A DNA stretch of 64,000 nt from Incurvaria masculella (lineage: Eukaryota; Arthropoda; Insecta; Lepidoptera; Incurvariidae). Positions 11,815-22,311 of the stretch are shown here, piece after piece; the stretch's first letter is position 1, and each line of letters opens with the position of its first letter. Location: positions 16,535,595-16,599,594 of the forward strand of contig OX335644.1 in NCBI GenBank assembly GCA_946894095.1. The letters are read 5' to 3'. The translations under genes were made by a program, and so were the position numbers. The notes under the pieces are model-generated. The model had not been told where the DNA came from and did not search any database. It worked only from the letters and a program-made list of their open reading frames with translations.

Positions 11815-12530
11815 TTTTAGGGTTCCGTACCTAAATGGTGCCAACGGGACCCAATTACTAAGCCTCCGCCGTCCGTCCATCCGTCCGTTCATCTGTAAGT
11901 CCACCGTCCTCGACGGAAAGCCTTGAATAATTGAAATACTATGTTCCGGAACCTTTTCGTCAAGAAAATCGATTTGAAAACAGCTACAAAAGCGGTTCTC
12001 TAGAATCAGGGTTCCTGGTTACTGATTACGGAATTTTAGGAATAGACCAATTCTTGGGATTGCGTGCTCAGAAAGTAGGAACCGTTCAGTCGAAAAAACC
12101 TCTTTTATATCGGTTCTCAAAGCGATTTCCTCGGTGGAAAGCCTTGAATCATCGTAATACCTGTTTCTGAATCTTATCGTCGAGAAAAACTTTTTGACTA
12201 CAGCTATAAAAGCGGTTTTCTCCACTGAAATATTCCTGATTCAAGAGTATACAATTCCGAGAATAGGCCTGCAGATTAACGAAGTACTTCAAAAATGTCT
12301 ATTCCTGGCATTCAGTAATCAGAAATCAGGAATCCTGGGGTCTAGAAAACCGCTTTTATAACGATTTTCAAAGCGAGTTTTTCTACGGAAAACCTTGATT
12401 GATTCAAAAAACTATGATCCGGAATAATTTCGTTAATAAAATCGCTTTCAAAACCGCTACAAAGCGGTTTTCTAGACTCAGGATTCCTGATTCCTAATTA
12501 CTTAATGCCAGGAAAAGACCTGCTGGACTG
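11815..12530. repeat. MITE fragment followed by degenerate tandem repeat of about 240 bp
   Basis: 11815-11894 is the left end of the GTGCGAGTC-family MITE ('agggttccgtacc' then a GTCC-rich stretch). From 11895, about three diverged copies of a unit follow, recognised by 'ggaaagccttgaat' (11919, about 12138 and about 12389), 'agctacaaaagcggtt' and 'ttcctg.tta'. Units have inverted internal segments, so alternate halves look like complements. Confidence 0.65.
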
Positions 12531-13596
12531 TAGAGTAAAGGATCAAGAAATTGGCAAGACATTCCACTAAAGACTTAATGGACTCGTATTAACATCTGCT
12601 AATTTGATATGAAAATTGTAAAAATAAGTACATTTTGTAAAAGCTACCGAGCCGAGAGACATTCTTCAGATTTCCTATCGTCGAATGCATATAATTCCAA
12701 TATGAACCATCCAATTCAGCGAATGAATGAAATGAATGAAATGATGAATGAATCGTATTGACCCAAAAGTAAATCCAAGGGTCCTTCAAACATACATAGT
12801 GTGAATCAGCCCCTGGCTGGCCGGCTTACTTTTAGCAGACCCCTAGAATGTTTGAAAGCTCACATAAAAACAAATCAGGGAAAATGTATTAAAAGTTAGA
12901 ATAGTTACAAATGAAGCTGATCATCATGTAAGTTAGAAAACACTTCTTAAATATTAAAAATAAAACGTAAACAGTATGTATTTTAGTTACTTACCGCACA
13001 CGAAAACCCCTCAGTGTAGCGAAAAACTATACTTAATTATAGCAATTTACTGTATATAATTTAATGGACGAACATACAATCACACCGTAATCTCTACATT
13101 TCCTCTTGTCATCCGGAGCCACCCCTAATTGATAACCCCTCCAAAACACACCAACCCACTGTCACCGCAGGGCAAAAATCACATTGAGGTTATGAAATCC
13201 CAACCGAGAGCGCCGTTCCATATTCGAAATTGGTGAACGCCTAATTTTCCTGCGTTGCCAAGTTTCGTCTTTACGCCATATCTGTAGGGTTCTCACTGTA
13301 TTTAGGTTGAACGTCTTGGTGGTTTTTCGGTTTTGATGTAGAAATCGGTAATAGAGCCGTCCGCTCGCAAGCCCCGCACGGCTCGGATGCTGGGCGGACT
13401 CTCGCGAGAGGCTGCGCGGAAGGCTGCGCGGAATGTCATTTTCCTCCTCTGGCTTATTAGGGCGGGCGGTTCGCTCACATATTTCTCTCAACAATGCTCT
13501 TAGAGATCAACACCTATTTTTTCACTTACACATTAAAGAGGACTATTTCAATGAAATTATTTATGTTATGCGCGGCGTATTGTCTCCGCCAGGACC
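12531..13596. other. Gene-free stretch with a GAATGAAAT microsatellite
   Basis: A short microsatellite of 'gaatgaaatgaatgaaatga' lies at 12721-12752. A 110-codon minus-strand frame at 13162-13494 is rich in Arg and Ser and not recognised. It may belong with the LINE fragment to its right. Confidence 0.4.
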
Positions 13597-13880
13597 TCAG
13601 ATAAGAGATGTCCGACGAAGCCCATGGGCATTCGAACTTTCACGGGGGCTGCGAAAACTATACCGGCCGGCCAGGTCCTTCTCCACACCGTGTTTGAAGG
13701 TACACGGGTTTAATTTTGGGGGAACTACCTCGGCAGGGAGTCTATTCCATAGTTTACCGATTCTGTAGATAATGGATCTCAGGGATCGGTTGGTTTCATT
13801 TTTTATGTCACCTGTGAATGGGTGCATTTCCTGCCTATTCCGCGTTAAGCTATGGTAGAAAGGGAAACGTTATGCAGTTC
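13597..13880 (-). pseudogene. Non-LTR retrotransposon, C-terminal end of reverse transcriptase protein
   Basis: The minus-strand translation contains 'KLWNRLPAEVVPP' followed by a 'FKHGVEKDL' segment. This is the typical C-terminal signature of LINE ORF2 proteins (R-x-WN-x-LP-x-EV ... FK-x-x-L). The catalytic domain is missing, so the copy is a truncated remnant. Confidence 0.75.
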
Positions 13881-14954
13881 CGACGAGCGTATATGTCAAC
13901 ACCATACTTTGCGATGTTGAAAAGATTTAAATATTGATCGCTGTAAAAAATGTCATTATTTATAATCATTTTAAAGAATAATATACTATCATAAAAATTC
14001 AGCATCAATGGAGACTTATGGCCCCTCCGTACGGCAGCCGGGACGCATGCGCCCTGGAAGAAATGAGCGAAAGAGACGCAAATATTTTAATACAACTTAA
14101 AGACAAGGTCGGGACTAGAGCCTTACGTAACCAATACTAACTACCTACTCGATTCCTTTAACACTGTATAGTTAATAAAATAGTCTTCAATAAGTTATCG
14201 TTTAAGATTTTTTTTAAGCGTCAAATGAATCATATTATTTACCATAATAACCCTTATACTTATAATATAAGGTTAATTTTCCTTTGAAACGTACCCTACA
14301 AGTCGGCTAATACAATTCATTATTCGTATCTCATAGCCGGAACTACGAAATGCGAGATATAACTCGAATCTGAGAACGGGGAGACAGCAGCTAATTACTG
14401 GAGAGCATTGCTAATTGTAGGTGCTGTCTGGAGTGACGTAATTCTGTTAGGTGAGATCTTGATCACATTTTAGGGTTCCGTACTTAAAGGATCCAAAATA
14501 GCTCTAGTTTTATCTCCACTGAAGACGGCTATGTGTTTGATGCATATCTTATTATAAATATGTGCACGTTTAATCTGTATTCTGACAATAATTACTTATT
14601 TGATGAACTTATTTAGATATAAATGTATAAATAATAATTAAAGCAAGATTTTAAAACTGCATATATAACTGTGTAATAATATAGTTAGTTTTTAACTATA
14701 ATTTTAGCCTCTTTCCATGAAATAGATTTTGACGACTCCAAGTGTTCCTTATGTGTCCCAAACGCTGAATTAAATGCAACAACAACAACAACTTAAATAA
14801 TATTAAAAACGTACACATGCAATATTATGGCCGTTACCTGTCTATGAATTAAATTCGCGGATTCCACTTTATTTCTGTTCCTGAATTGGATAAGAGCCTT
14901 TTTTCAAGAATGTAAGCTGTACATTCTGTTGATGAAAAGATGTTTGAAAATGCA
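13881..14954. other. Gene-free AT-rich stretch
   Basis: Holds a short fragment of the 'ttagggttccgtac' MITE end at about 14472. Nothing else was recognised. Confidence 0.45.
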
Positions 14955-15080
14955 AAGAAAAATCGTCCTTGTTTTCCAACTAGTTCAATGTTTATAGTCA
15001 TACTCATAAAGGGAAGGTTGTTGGGCATAATTTCTTCACGGTGGGTGTGTATTAGCCATCCATGTCCATTTACATAAAAA
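14955..15080 (+). repeat. tRNA-derived SINE, 3' fragment
   Basis: 'cataaagggaaggttgttgg' and 'ttagccatccatgtccattt' then 'acataaaaaaac' match the SINE 3' half. Confidence 0.7.
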
Positions 15081-15875
15081 AACCAGCGCATTTTTTTGTA
15101 TCATAGTACCTTATTTTTTCTTAATAACTACACTTACCAAAACTGAAGTGTTGGAGACAACAGATTAAACTTTTTCACTATTTTGCAAATTACTCTGTTT
15201 TTATTTTACTTTCCATTTAAATTTCAGCTTCTTAGTCAAATCGTCATTTCAACGTAATTTTAAATTCTGGTTACATCCAACAGAAATTGAATAGGTATCT
15301 CCACCTCTTCGCTTGCCGGAGAATATTCATGCACTGAGATGATGTTCTTTACAGAGCGCTGGTATGAAATCCAGACTTGCACGTCATTAAAGGAATAAGT
15401 GAAACTAAATATTGTTATTTTTAAAAATAACTACTGCTTATTTCAGAATTTCAAAAAAGAAAAAAAATGCATTGATGATCCAGCTATATTTGATAGCTAT
15501 AACGGTGAATATGTGACGTTCATATTCTGCGTTCAAACTTTTTTTTATTTTATTAATATTTGTCTGATTTGAGTTTACAAAGCACCACAGATTTACAAAT
15601 ATATCTAGACCATCAAATAAAATCTAATGATAAAATATGACAAATCCGATTGCAGTATACTGGTTTATGGATGATGAATAAACAATAAACAACAATCTAC
15701 ATACATATTTACATTTTTGATTATTGAAATTCGCTGCAATTATTTTTAAATTCAATCAAATTTTGTTTTACTTACATCCTCATCAAACTGAACGCAATCG
15801 GCTCTTATCGCGCCCTTAAATGTGAGATGTTAGTGATGTAAATACAAAAAAATACTCAACATATTTTTACCTACT
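15081..15875. other. Gene-free AT-rich stretch
   Basis: No open frame, repeat boundary or RNA gene was recognised. Confidence 0.5.
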
Positions 15876-16196
15876 AAAAAACCGGCCAAGTGCGTGCCTA
15901 ACCTACCTCCGGGAGGACTGGAGAAAAATTGGAGAGGCGTAGGCCTAAGCAAGGCGTAAGCCTCCGCTGTCCGTCCGTCCGACCGTCCGTCCGTCCGTCC
16001 ATCTGTCACAGGGCTGTATCTCATGAACCGTAATAGGTAGGCAGCTGTAATTTTCCCAGAGTTTGTATTTATTTTGCCTCTATAACAACAAATAGGTAAA
16101 ATATAAAAATAATAAACAATAACCATAAAAAACTTGTACGATGGTACGGAACCCTACGTGTGCGAGTCCGACTCGCACTTGGCCGGTTTTTTTTTT
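15876..16196. mobile_element. Intact MITE of the GTGCGAGTC family
   Basis: Ends are 'aaaaaccggccaagtgcg' on the left and the complement 'cgcacttggccggttttt' on the right. Inside is a GTCC-rich run and, near the right end, the hairpin gtgcgagtc-c-gactcgcac. It is the best delimited copy of a family that also forms the large array at 35.4-41.0 kb. Confidence 0.85.
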
Positions 16197-17483
16197 CATT
16201 TCTTCATTATATCAAATCCATATAATACAGTTTACTCAATCTGAATCTTGATCAATCAAATTGTCACATGACTTAGTGTGGTTTGACTACCAAGGGTTGA
16301 ATAAATAAATGAAATGAAATAATGTTCTTTGTGAGCAGTAGTTATCTACAACACTGTTAACTAGTTTTGTATGCATCAAAAAGACATCAAATTAAAAATA
16401 TAACAGAGGATATCGAAGACAATTTCGTTACTGTGTCAGAAGGTTCAGTTATGTGGACCACGTCTGGATTTTGTAGCTCCAGCCAAAGTACCTTTGGCTC
16501 TACAAACACTAGTTCCACCTCTATAGGTCCAGACACCTCAATTGATCGTAATATGTTGTGCTCCATCATACGAAGAGTGCCTACAAACCAGCCAACACTT
16601 ATCCATTGGATCCAACATTTCAGGGGTATCTTTCTAAGATATTAAATGGGGATCGTCTTTTTTATTTAGAAAAATCGTCATCGTGTCAATAAAGAAAGAA
16701 ATGTTTGATTTTGTATGGGTTCTGCAAGAGGCCATTTACCAGATATGACCAATCAGAAATGTATTTATATACTTTTAATTGAATTGTCTGTAGGCACGTA
16801 AACTCTTCAATAAATGTGTTATAATGATTAACAATATTTCTTTTCGTAGAAATTACAACCACTTTACCAGTCGTAAAATGTAGGACATTTAATTTAATTT
16901 AAATAACTGGGATTATTTATTATTCGCTTTATTTCGATATAATAATTTAATTTCGAAAGTTGGTTTGCCCTTTACTTGTATCAAGCAGAAACGGAGTAAG
17001 GCATAGGCGTGATATTTTACATAGAGATCGTTTATGAGCTTTAGAGTCATCAAATATTTAATATTTCGGTAGATTTAATTTAAAATATAACATTCGTTCA
17101 AGGCTGCAAAATATAAAATAATTAGGAATTCCATTAATTAAATGAGGTGCATCGTAGAGGATCAAACTACATAGTTAGATTAAGTTACGAGACATAGACA
17201 GCAAAAAAGGGTTCTTACTTCGCGACAATGTAATAAATCAAGACTTGCTGTCAGTGAATTTTTTTTTCAGTATGATTGGTTATGACGGTACTGACAGTTT
17301 GAACCACTTTTCTTTCTGCCAGTCAATCCTCACTACTCATTGGAATATTTTGACTGATCAACTTAAAACAATTTGAGTTTTACTTGATGAAGCATTAAAT
17401 CATGAGTGGAATTTTGTTATAGACTATTTAGACTTAAAATACATCTTAATTCGAAGCAATAGCCGTATTCATAGATAATTTGA
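16197..17483. other. Gene-free stretch with a probable LINE 3' UTR fragment
   Basis: About 60 bp at 16316-16380 ('aatgttctttgtgagcagta') is repeated at 37176-37236 next to the LINE there, so both are probably LINE 3' UTR. No gene was recognised in the remainder. Confidence 0.45.
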
Positions 17484-17866
17484 GCGACTCGTCACTAAAA
17501 ATTCTTGCTTCTTATGCGAGAGGTCACGGGTTAAATACCCTCCTCTTTCATACATCCCTTTATTTCTCTTTCTGAGTTGGATACGTGCATTTTGTCACGA
17601 ATGCGAGTTGTTCCATGGTTTCAAATCCATATAAAACTGTAGGTTCCCGTACTAGGTGGAAGGGTTAAACCCGCCCGGGTTGATACCATGGACTGGATGA
17701 AAAGTTGGTCGAAGCGGCAATGTCCGTATTATCTATCCATTTAAATGTAGCCATGCTTACAAAAGGGAGGTCCTAGCATTGCGCCTAATTCCTTCGGGGA
17801 CGCGGTGTGTTGTAATAATTACAAGACGTATCTGTGGTATTAGCCATCCATGTAAAGTTACACAAA
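17484..17866 (+). repeat. tRNA-derived SINE copy
   Basis: Box B 'gaggtcacgggttaaatacc' is followed by the full body ('tttctgagttggatacgtgc', 'cccgcccgggttgatacca') and the 3' end 'attagccatccatgtaaagt'. Box A is degenerate. Confidence 0.75.
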
Positions 17867-18112
17867 ATTCACATTGATTCAATTTGGGAAACGTTTGTTG
17901 TTTTGTGTTATGTTAATATTAAATTAATGTTTTATAGTAATAGTATACTCCCGGTTGCTGCGGACTGTACCGGGTCGACTTGACCTTGCTGAGCTCACAG
18001 ATTGCTACGCTCGATTGGAAAATTGCAAGTATGACCAGAGCGGGCCCTCGGGTCGACCCCGCCTTCCCCTCCTTCCACTACACGTGTGCGCATCTCAAAT
18101 AGTCTTGGGTGG

Positions 18113-18245
18113 CGCGTAGCTCACGGCTCGGGGCCTGGATTTTCATGCAAGGGCCCGCCCCGTTCATGCACCATTTCATTTCACTCTTCGAGTTGGATAA
18201 ATGCAAATCAAACTGTTGATCTCCTTCCCTTACTAGATAGTAGGG
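18113..18245 (+). repeat. tRNA-derived SINE, 5' part
   Basis: 'gcgcgtagctcacggctcgg' (box A region), 'ttcatgcaccatttcatttc' and 'cgagttggataaatgcaa' follow the family order. The copy breaks off after about 130 bp. Confidence 0.6.
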
Positions 18246-19144
18246 TAAATAAAATAAAATAATAAACCGCTGCATGTAAATCCCTACTCTCGTTGTCACT
18301 GTTTATATTGTACTAGTTTTTACGCGTGGCTGATATATGATTTCCAAAATGTTTATTGTGTCTCCATAAATGCTTTTAATCCCCTATTATTATAGGGGAG
18401 TGCCCTTAGGGTTGAAAAAACATTTAGTCATCTCAGATTTAAAAAAATATCCCAATTTCGTAAATTACCGATTTAAGGCTTATTTTCAAAGCTTTAGTTC
18501 AACAAATATTTGAATTGAATTTAAGCCTGACCGGCCGTCTTAGTTTTCGCAAGATCGAATGCCCTTGGGCGTCGTCGGGCACCTCGATGGGCCCTTCAAA
18601 CATGATGTGAAGAAGCACCTGACCGGCGGGCATGGTTTTCGCAGCCCCCCAGAAAGTTCGAATGGTAGCAGGTAATTAGAGTAGGTAGGTTGGGGCGTTT
18701 AGTTTAGGTCTACAACCAGTGTTTCCCAAGATATAAACTAAACCAATTTGGACATGACAGGTAGGTAGATCCGCTCGGGGCGTTTTGTTTGAGTGGTCGA
18801 AATATAGGTCAACGACCAGTGTTTCCCAAGACATAACCAAAACATATTTGGACACATTGTTTTCTTTGTCAAACAATCTAATAAGATTGCGTAAAATGTC
18901 ATAATCATGTTTTGTTTTTATATTAATCTTCAGGAGGTCCGCAATTTATGTAGATAAATGTCATCGTGAAAGCTAAATGATTCTCATTTTCAGTCCAAAT
19001 CGCCACCCCCTAAAATGTAGTGGACTGAAGGACTCGGTAGGTGGTGGTACCGTTCCAGCTTGTACAGGCAACTCCGATCGTAAAAGGGAAGGGAGGCGGG
19101 AGTCATCGCGGGTTCTTCAGTTAAGTCGATGTAGCCGGGTATTT
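18246..19144. other. Gene-free stretch with a local two-copy repeat
   Basis: 'ccagtgtttcccaagata' and 'ggggcgttt' occur twice about 100 bp apart (18660-18740 and 18775-18850), with an intervening 'tttggacat', giving a diverged two-copy tandem repeat. No gene was recognised. Confidence 0.4.
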
Positions 19145-19400
19145 TTGTTTTTTTGTGTACCTGGACATGGATGACTATTACCAAACTGACCGTCAGATAT
19201 TAGCCTAACACATCACATGGAAATTAACTAACTAAACTGAAAACACGGTCGCTTCATCCATCGTGCATTCAATGCTATGGAACCAACTTGGGCGGGATTA
19301 ATCCTTCCACCTAGTAAGTAAGGAAGACGGAAGGGGACCTACGGTTTTACCTGAAATCTGAACCACGGCCAGTCTCAACGGTTTAAAATGGTCACCCATC
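19145..19400 (-). repeat. tRNA-derived SINE copy, antisense
   Basis: The 3' end appears as 'tacctggacatggatgacta' and the body as 'aacttgggcgggattaatcc'. The head is missing. Confidence 0.6.
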
Positions 19401-19451
19401 CAGAACCCAACCGCGCTCAGTGGTGCTTTACCAAGGCGTCGGCGTCGCGCC

Positions 19452-20288
19452 ACTGGTCTGCCGAGGCTGACGAGCTAGCAGCTTCTCGCTATACCCCTAT
19501 CGTTGATCCTTGATTACGTGGAGGGTAGGAGCGAGACGTCGGCTACTGGTCTGCCGAGGCTGACGAGCTAGCAGCTTCTCGCTATACCCCTATCGTTGAT
19601 CCTTGATTACGTGGAGGGTAGGAGCGAGACGTCGGCTACTGGTCTGCCGAGGCTGACGAGCTAGCAGCTTCTCGCTATACCCCTATCGTTGATCCTTGAT
19701 TACGTGGAGGGTAGGAGCGAGACGTCGGCTACTGGTCTGCCGAGGCTGACGAGCTAGCAGCTTCTCGCTATACCCCTATCGTTGATCCTTGATTACGTGG
19801 AGGGTAGGAGCGAGACGTCGGCTACTGGTCTGCCGAGGCTGACGAGCTAGCAGCTTCTCGCTATACCCCTATCGCTGATCCTTGATTACGTGGAGGGTAG
19901 GAGCGAGACGTCGGCTACTGGTCTGCCGAGGCTGACGAGCTAGCAGCTTCTCGCTATACCCCTATCGTTGATCCTTGATTACGTGGAGGGTAGGAGCGAG
20001 ACGTCGGCTACTGGTCTGCCGAGGCTGACGAGCTAGCAGCTTCTCGCTATACCCCTATTGTTGATCCTTGATTACGTGGAGGGTAGGAGCGAGACGTCGG
20101 CTACTGGTCTGCCGAGGCTGACGAGCTAGCAGCTTCTCGCTATACCCCTATCGTTGATCCTTGATTACGTGGAGGGTAGGAGCGAGACGTCGGCTACTGG
20201 TCTGCCGAGGCTGACGAGCTAGCAGCTTCTCGCTATACCCCTATCGTTGATCCTTGATTACGTGGAGGGTAGGAGCGAGACGTCGGCC
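19452..20288. repeat. 93-bp minisatellite, 9 copies, nearly perfect
   Basis: The period is exactly 93 bp (starts at 19452, 19545, 19638 and so on). The unit begins 'actggtctgccgaggctgac' and ends 'ggagcgagacgtcggct'. Only single-base differences were seen ('atcgctgatcc' near 19873, 'attgttgatcc' near 20058). Although 93 is a multiple of three, every frame contains a stop, so it is not a coding repeat. Confidence 0.97.
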
Positions 20289-20585
20289 ACCATATTCTTG
20301 AGTTTCTAGACTGAAGCGCTTCACTGCAAGGCCGATTCCTCAGGTCTTGAAAGCTGGAATCGGTGCGGTTGCAAGAAAATCTAAATATCTTCGCCACCCC
20401 CGTTGCTACTTTCATCCTTCAGTGCTCGCTTCAGTGGGATAAAAGGAGAGTCAAACAAATTCGAAGGGGTTTAAAAAGTATCAAACATCTTCTTAGGTAC
20501 GTATTGACTCCGTGTAACCGGTTCAGATACCAAATATCAAGTGAATTGGAACAGTTGTTTAAAACAATATTTGTAATCTACCTTT

Positions 20586-20957
20586 GAGCGGCTCGTAGCC
20601 TAGTGGCGCGGGGACTGGCCTAGCGTACCAGAGACCTGGGTTCAATACCGACATGCACCACTGTCTTTCTCTTTCCGAGTTCGATAAGTGCATTTTCATC
20701 ACGAATGCGAGCTGCTCCATGGTTCGGAATCCATGTAAAACTGTAGGTCCCCTTCCCCTACTAGGTGGTATGGTTTAAGTCCGCCCGGGTTGGTACCATC
20801 GCATTGGATGAAAAGATGGTCGAAGCGGCAATGAAAAATTGTCCTTGTTTTCCATCCAGTTCAATGTAGCCGTGCTCATAAAGGGAAGGTCCTGGCAATA
20901 TCATAACGGTAGTTGTGTGGTATTAGCCATCCATGTCGGGTCGCATAAAAAAAAAAC
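20586..20957 (+). repeat. Full-length tRNA-derived SINE
   Basis: Starts 'gcggctcgtagcctagtgg', which contains a box A (TAGCCTAGTGG). Box B is 'gggttcaataccgac'. The body and 3' end 'ttagccatccatgtcgggtc' lead into an A run. A small deletion is seen after 'ggtcctggca'. Confidence 0.9.
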
Positions 20958-21577
20958 CTGCATTTGTATGGGGGAACATCACTTACGGACCATTATTAAT
21001 CTAACGTTTAGGAAAACGAATAAAAGCTTTGAAGGATGCACCTTAATAACTGCATTGTGTAGATAGATTAAGCTATTAAAGCTACGTACGCACTTGAGCT
21101 CGCTTGAGCGTGCTCAAGTGGCCGACACGTTTAATGGCGATCTAGCACTTGGAGGAGATAAAACGAATTTATGAATCTGATAGTATTATTATTTGTAAGA
21201 TGACTTAATAACAAATCGTTATGAGTTCAACAAGGCAATATACAATACACTAGTAAAATGTTTAACCTAAGTTTAAAAATAATAGAATTGCATAAATTTG
21301 TAAATATAAAACAATCACTGATTTTTTCTTATTACTTGATTATATCTTTACATTTTGCTACGATTACATTTTGGTATTGTGGAAACACTCAACTTATACG
21401 ACCTTACTAATAAACATTTATACCTTGGCTAACTATTACTCTCGTAAGTATTTCTATCTGTCAAAAAATACTACTAATAGAGGCGGTATAAGGTTACTCG
21501 AGTACACGAGGTATTGAACAAAATGGTGACGAAAGCGCATCAGCTGATTTGTTGTTTTGAGAATCAGTGAATCGAGT
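20958..21577. other. Gene-free stretch downstream of the Mab-21 family gene
   Basis: The 3' UTR and cleavage site of the gene ending at 21850 should lie in this stretch and the repeat to its right. No clear AATAAA on the minus strand could be assigned. Confidence 0.4.
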
Positions 21578-21805
21578 GACCCAGGATGGATTATTCTGTG
21601 CAATATGTTTGCGGTAGGGGCTGCGTAGCCGGGGGCATAAGGCGGCAGTCGCGGCAGCCTGATTCGAGTCCATTTCGTATGAAGACCGCTGAGCGTAGGT
21701 TTCATTATTCCTTCTCTATTCCGACATTATTCTATAACACCCTTATGTCTGGTATAACTGTTCCGAGAATAAGCAGTAGAATAAGAAATGGTTATTAGTA
21801 AGACT
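21578..21805. repeat. Dispersed repeat, copy 1
   Basis: 'gtgacccaggatggattatt', 'cgacattattctataacac' and 'cttatgtct' recur in the same order at about 52720-52960. The family is unknown to me. It could lie in the 3' UTR of the minus-strand gene. Confidence 0.6.
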
Positions 21806-21849
21806 TATAAATGTATTACTTTGACTTTCAATAATCCTTTGGTAGAATT

Positions 21850-22311
21850 CTAATCTATAGCTACCCTAGACAGTTTATACGAATCCCCGACCACACCGGA
21901 GGAGCCATACTTTTGGAAATACGCCCCTTTGTAGTCGAGGCCCGTCTCCCCGGTGGGGCCCATGAGGACCGCCACCACGTCGTTCGTCTGCCTGCCGGCC
22001 CTCGGGCCCAGCGTGATGTTGTACCTCGTCGCCTCCAAGACGGCCTTCCTGCCGCTGAAGCTCCTTCCCAGGGACTTGGAGCGCTTGTTGGAGAACTTTT
22101 CGATCTTCCTCTCGTCGTAGATCGGGTTGATGATGCCCGTGCAGTCCGCGGCGCGGAGTGCGGGCCGCGCCGAGTGCTGGCTGCCGGAGTACGGGCCACC
22201 GGAGTACGGTGCTAACAATGGGGGCAGTTCGTCGGCGGGCCGGCTCCGGTCGTACGCTTGATGGCGTTTGGGAGGTGAGTAGTCCGGGTAGCGAGGGCGT
22301 GAATGGTGCGT
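21850..22311 (-). CDS. Mab-21 family gene, exon 16 (residues 1075-1227 and stop)
   Basis: Acceptor tatctccgcag, phase 0. Encodes a Pro/Tyr/Ser-rich segment (RPRYPDYSPPKRH, LAPYSGGPYSGSQH), then a conserved-looking end (IINPIYDERKIEKFSNKR, VVAVLMGPTGETGLDYKG, SYKLSRVAID). INPIYDE is a plausible tyrosine-phosphorylation or NPxY-like site. The high GC and clean stop support a real terminal exon. Confidence 0.88.
   Translation of the reverse strand, partial: THHSRPRYPDYSPPKRHQAYDRSRPADELPPLLAPYSGGPYSGSQHSARPALRAADCTGIINPIYDERKIEKFSNKRSKSLGRSFSGRKAVLEATRYNITLGPRAGRQTNDVVAVLMGPTGETGLDYKGAYFQKYGSSGVVGDSYKLSRVAID

Noticed and set aside
19452..20288. 93-bp repeats as a CRISPR array or a coding repeat
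   Set aside because: Repeats are contiguous with no unique spacers, and every frame has stops. The setting is a eukaryotic genome.
20586..20660. tRNA gene (box A and box B present)
   Set aside because: No acceptor stem pairs, and the sequence continues as a SINE found many times in the window.
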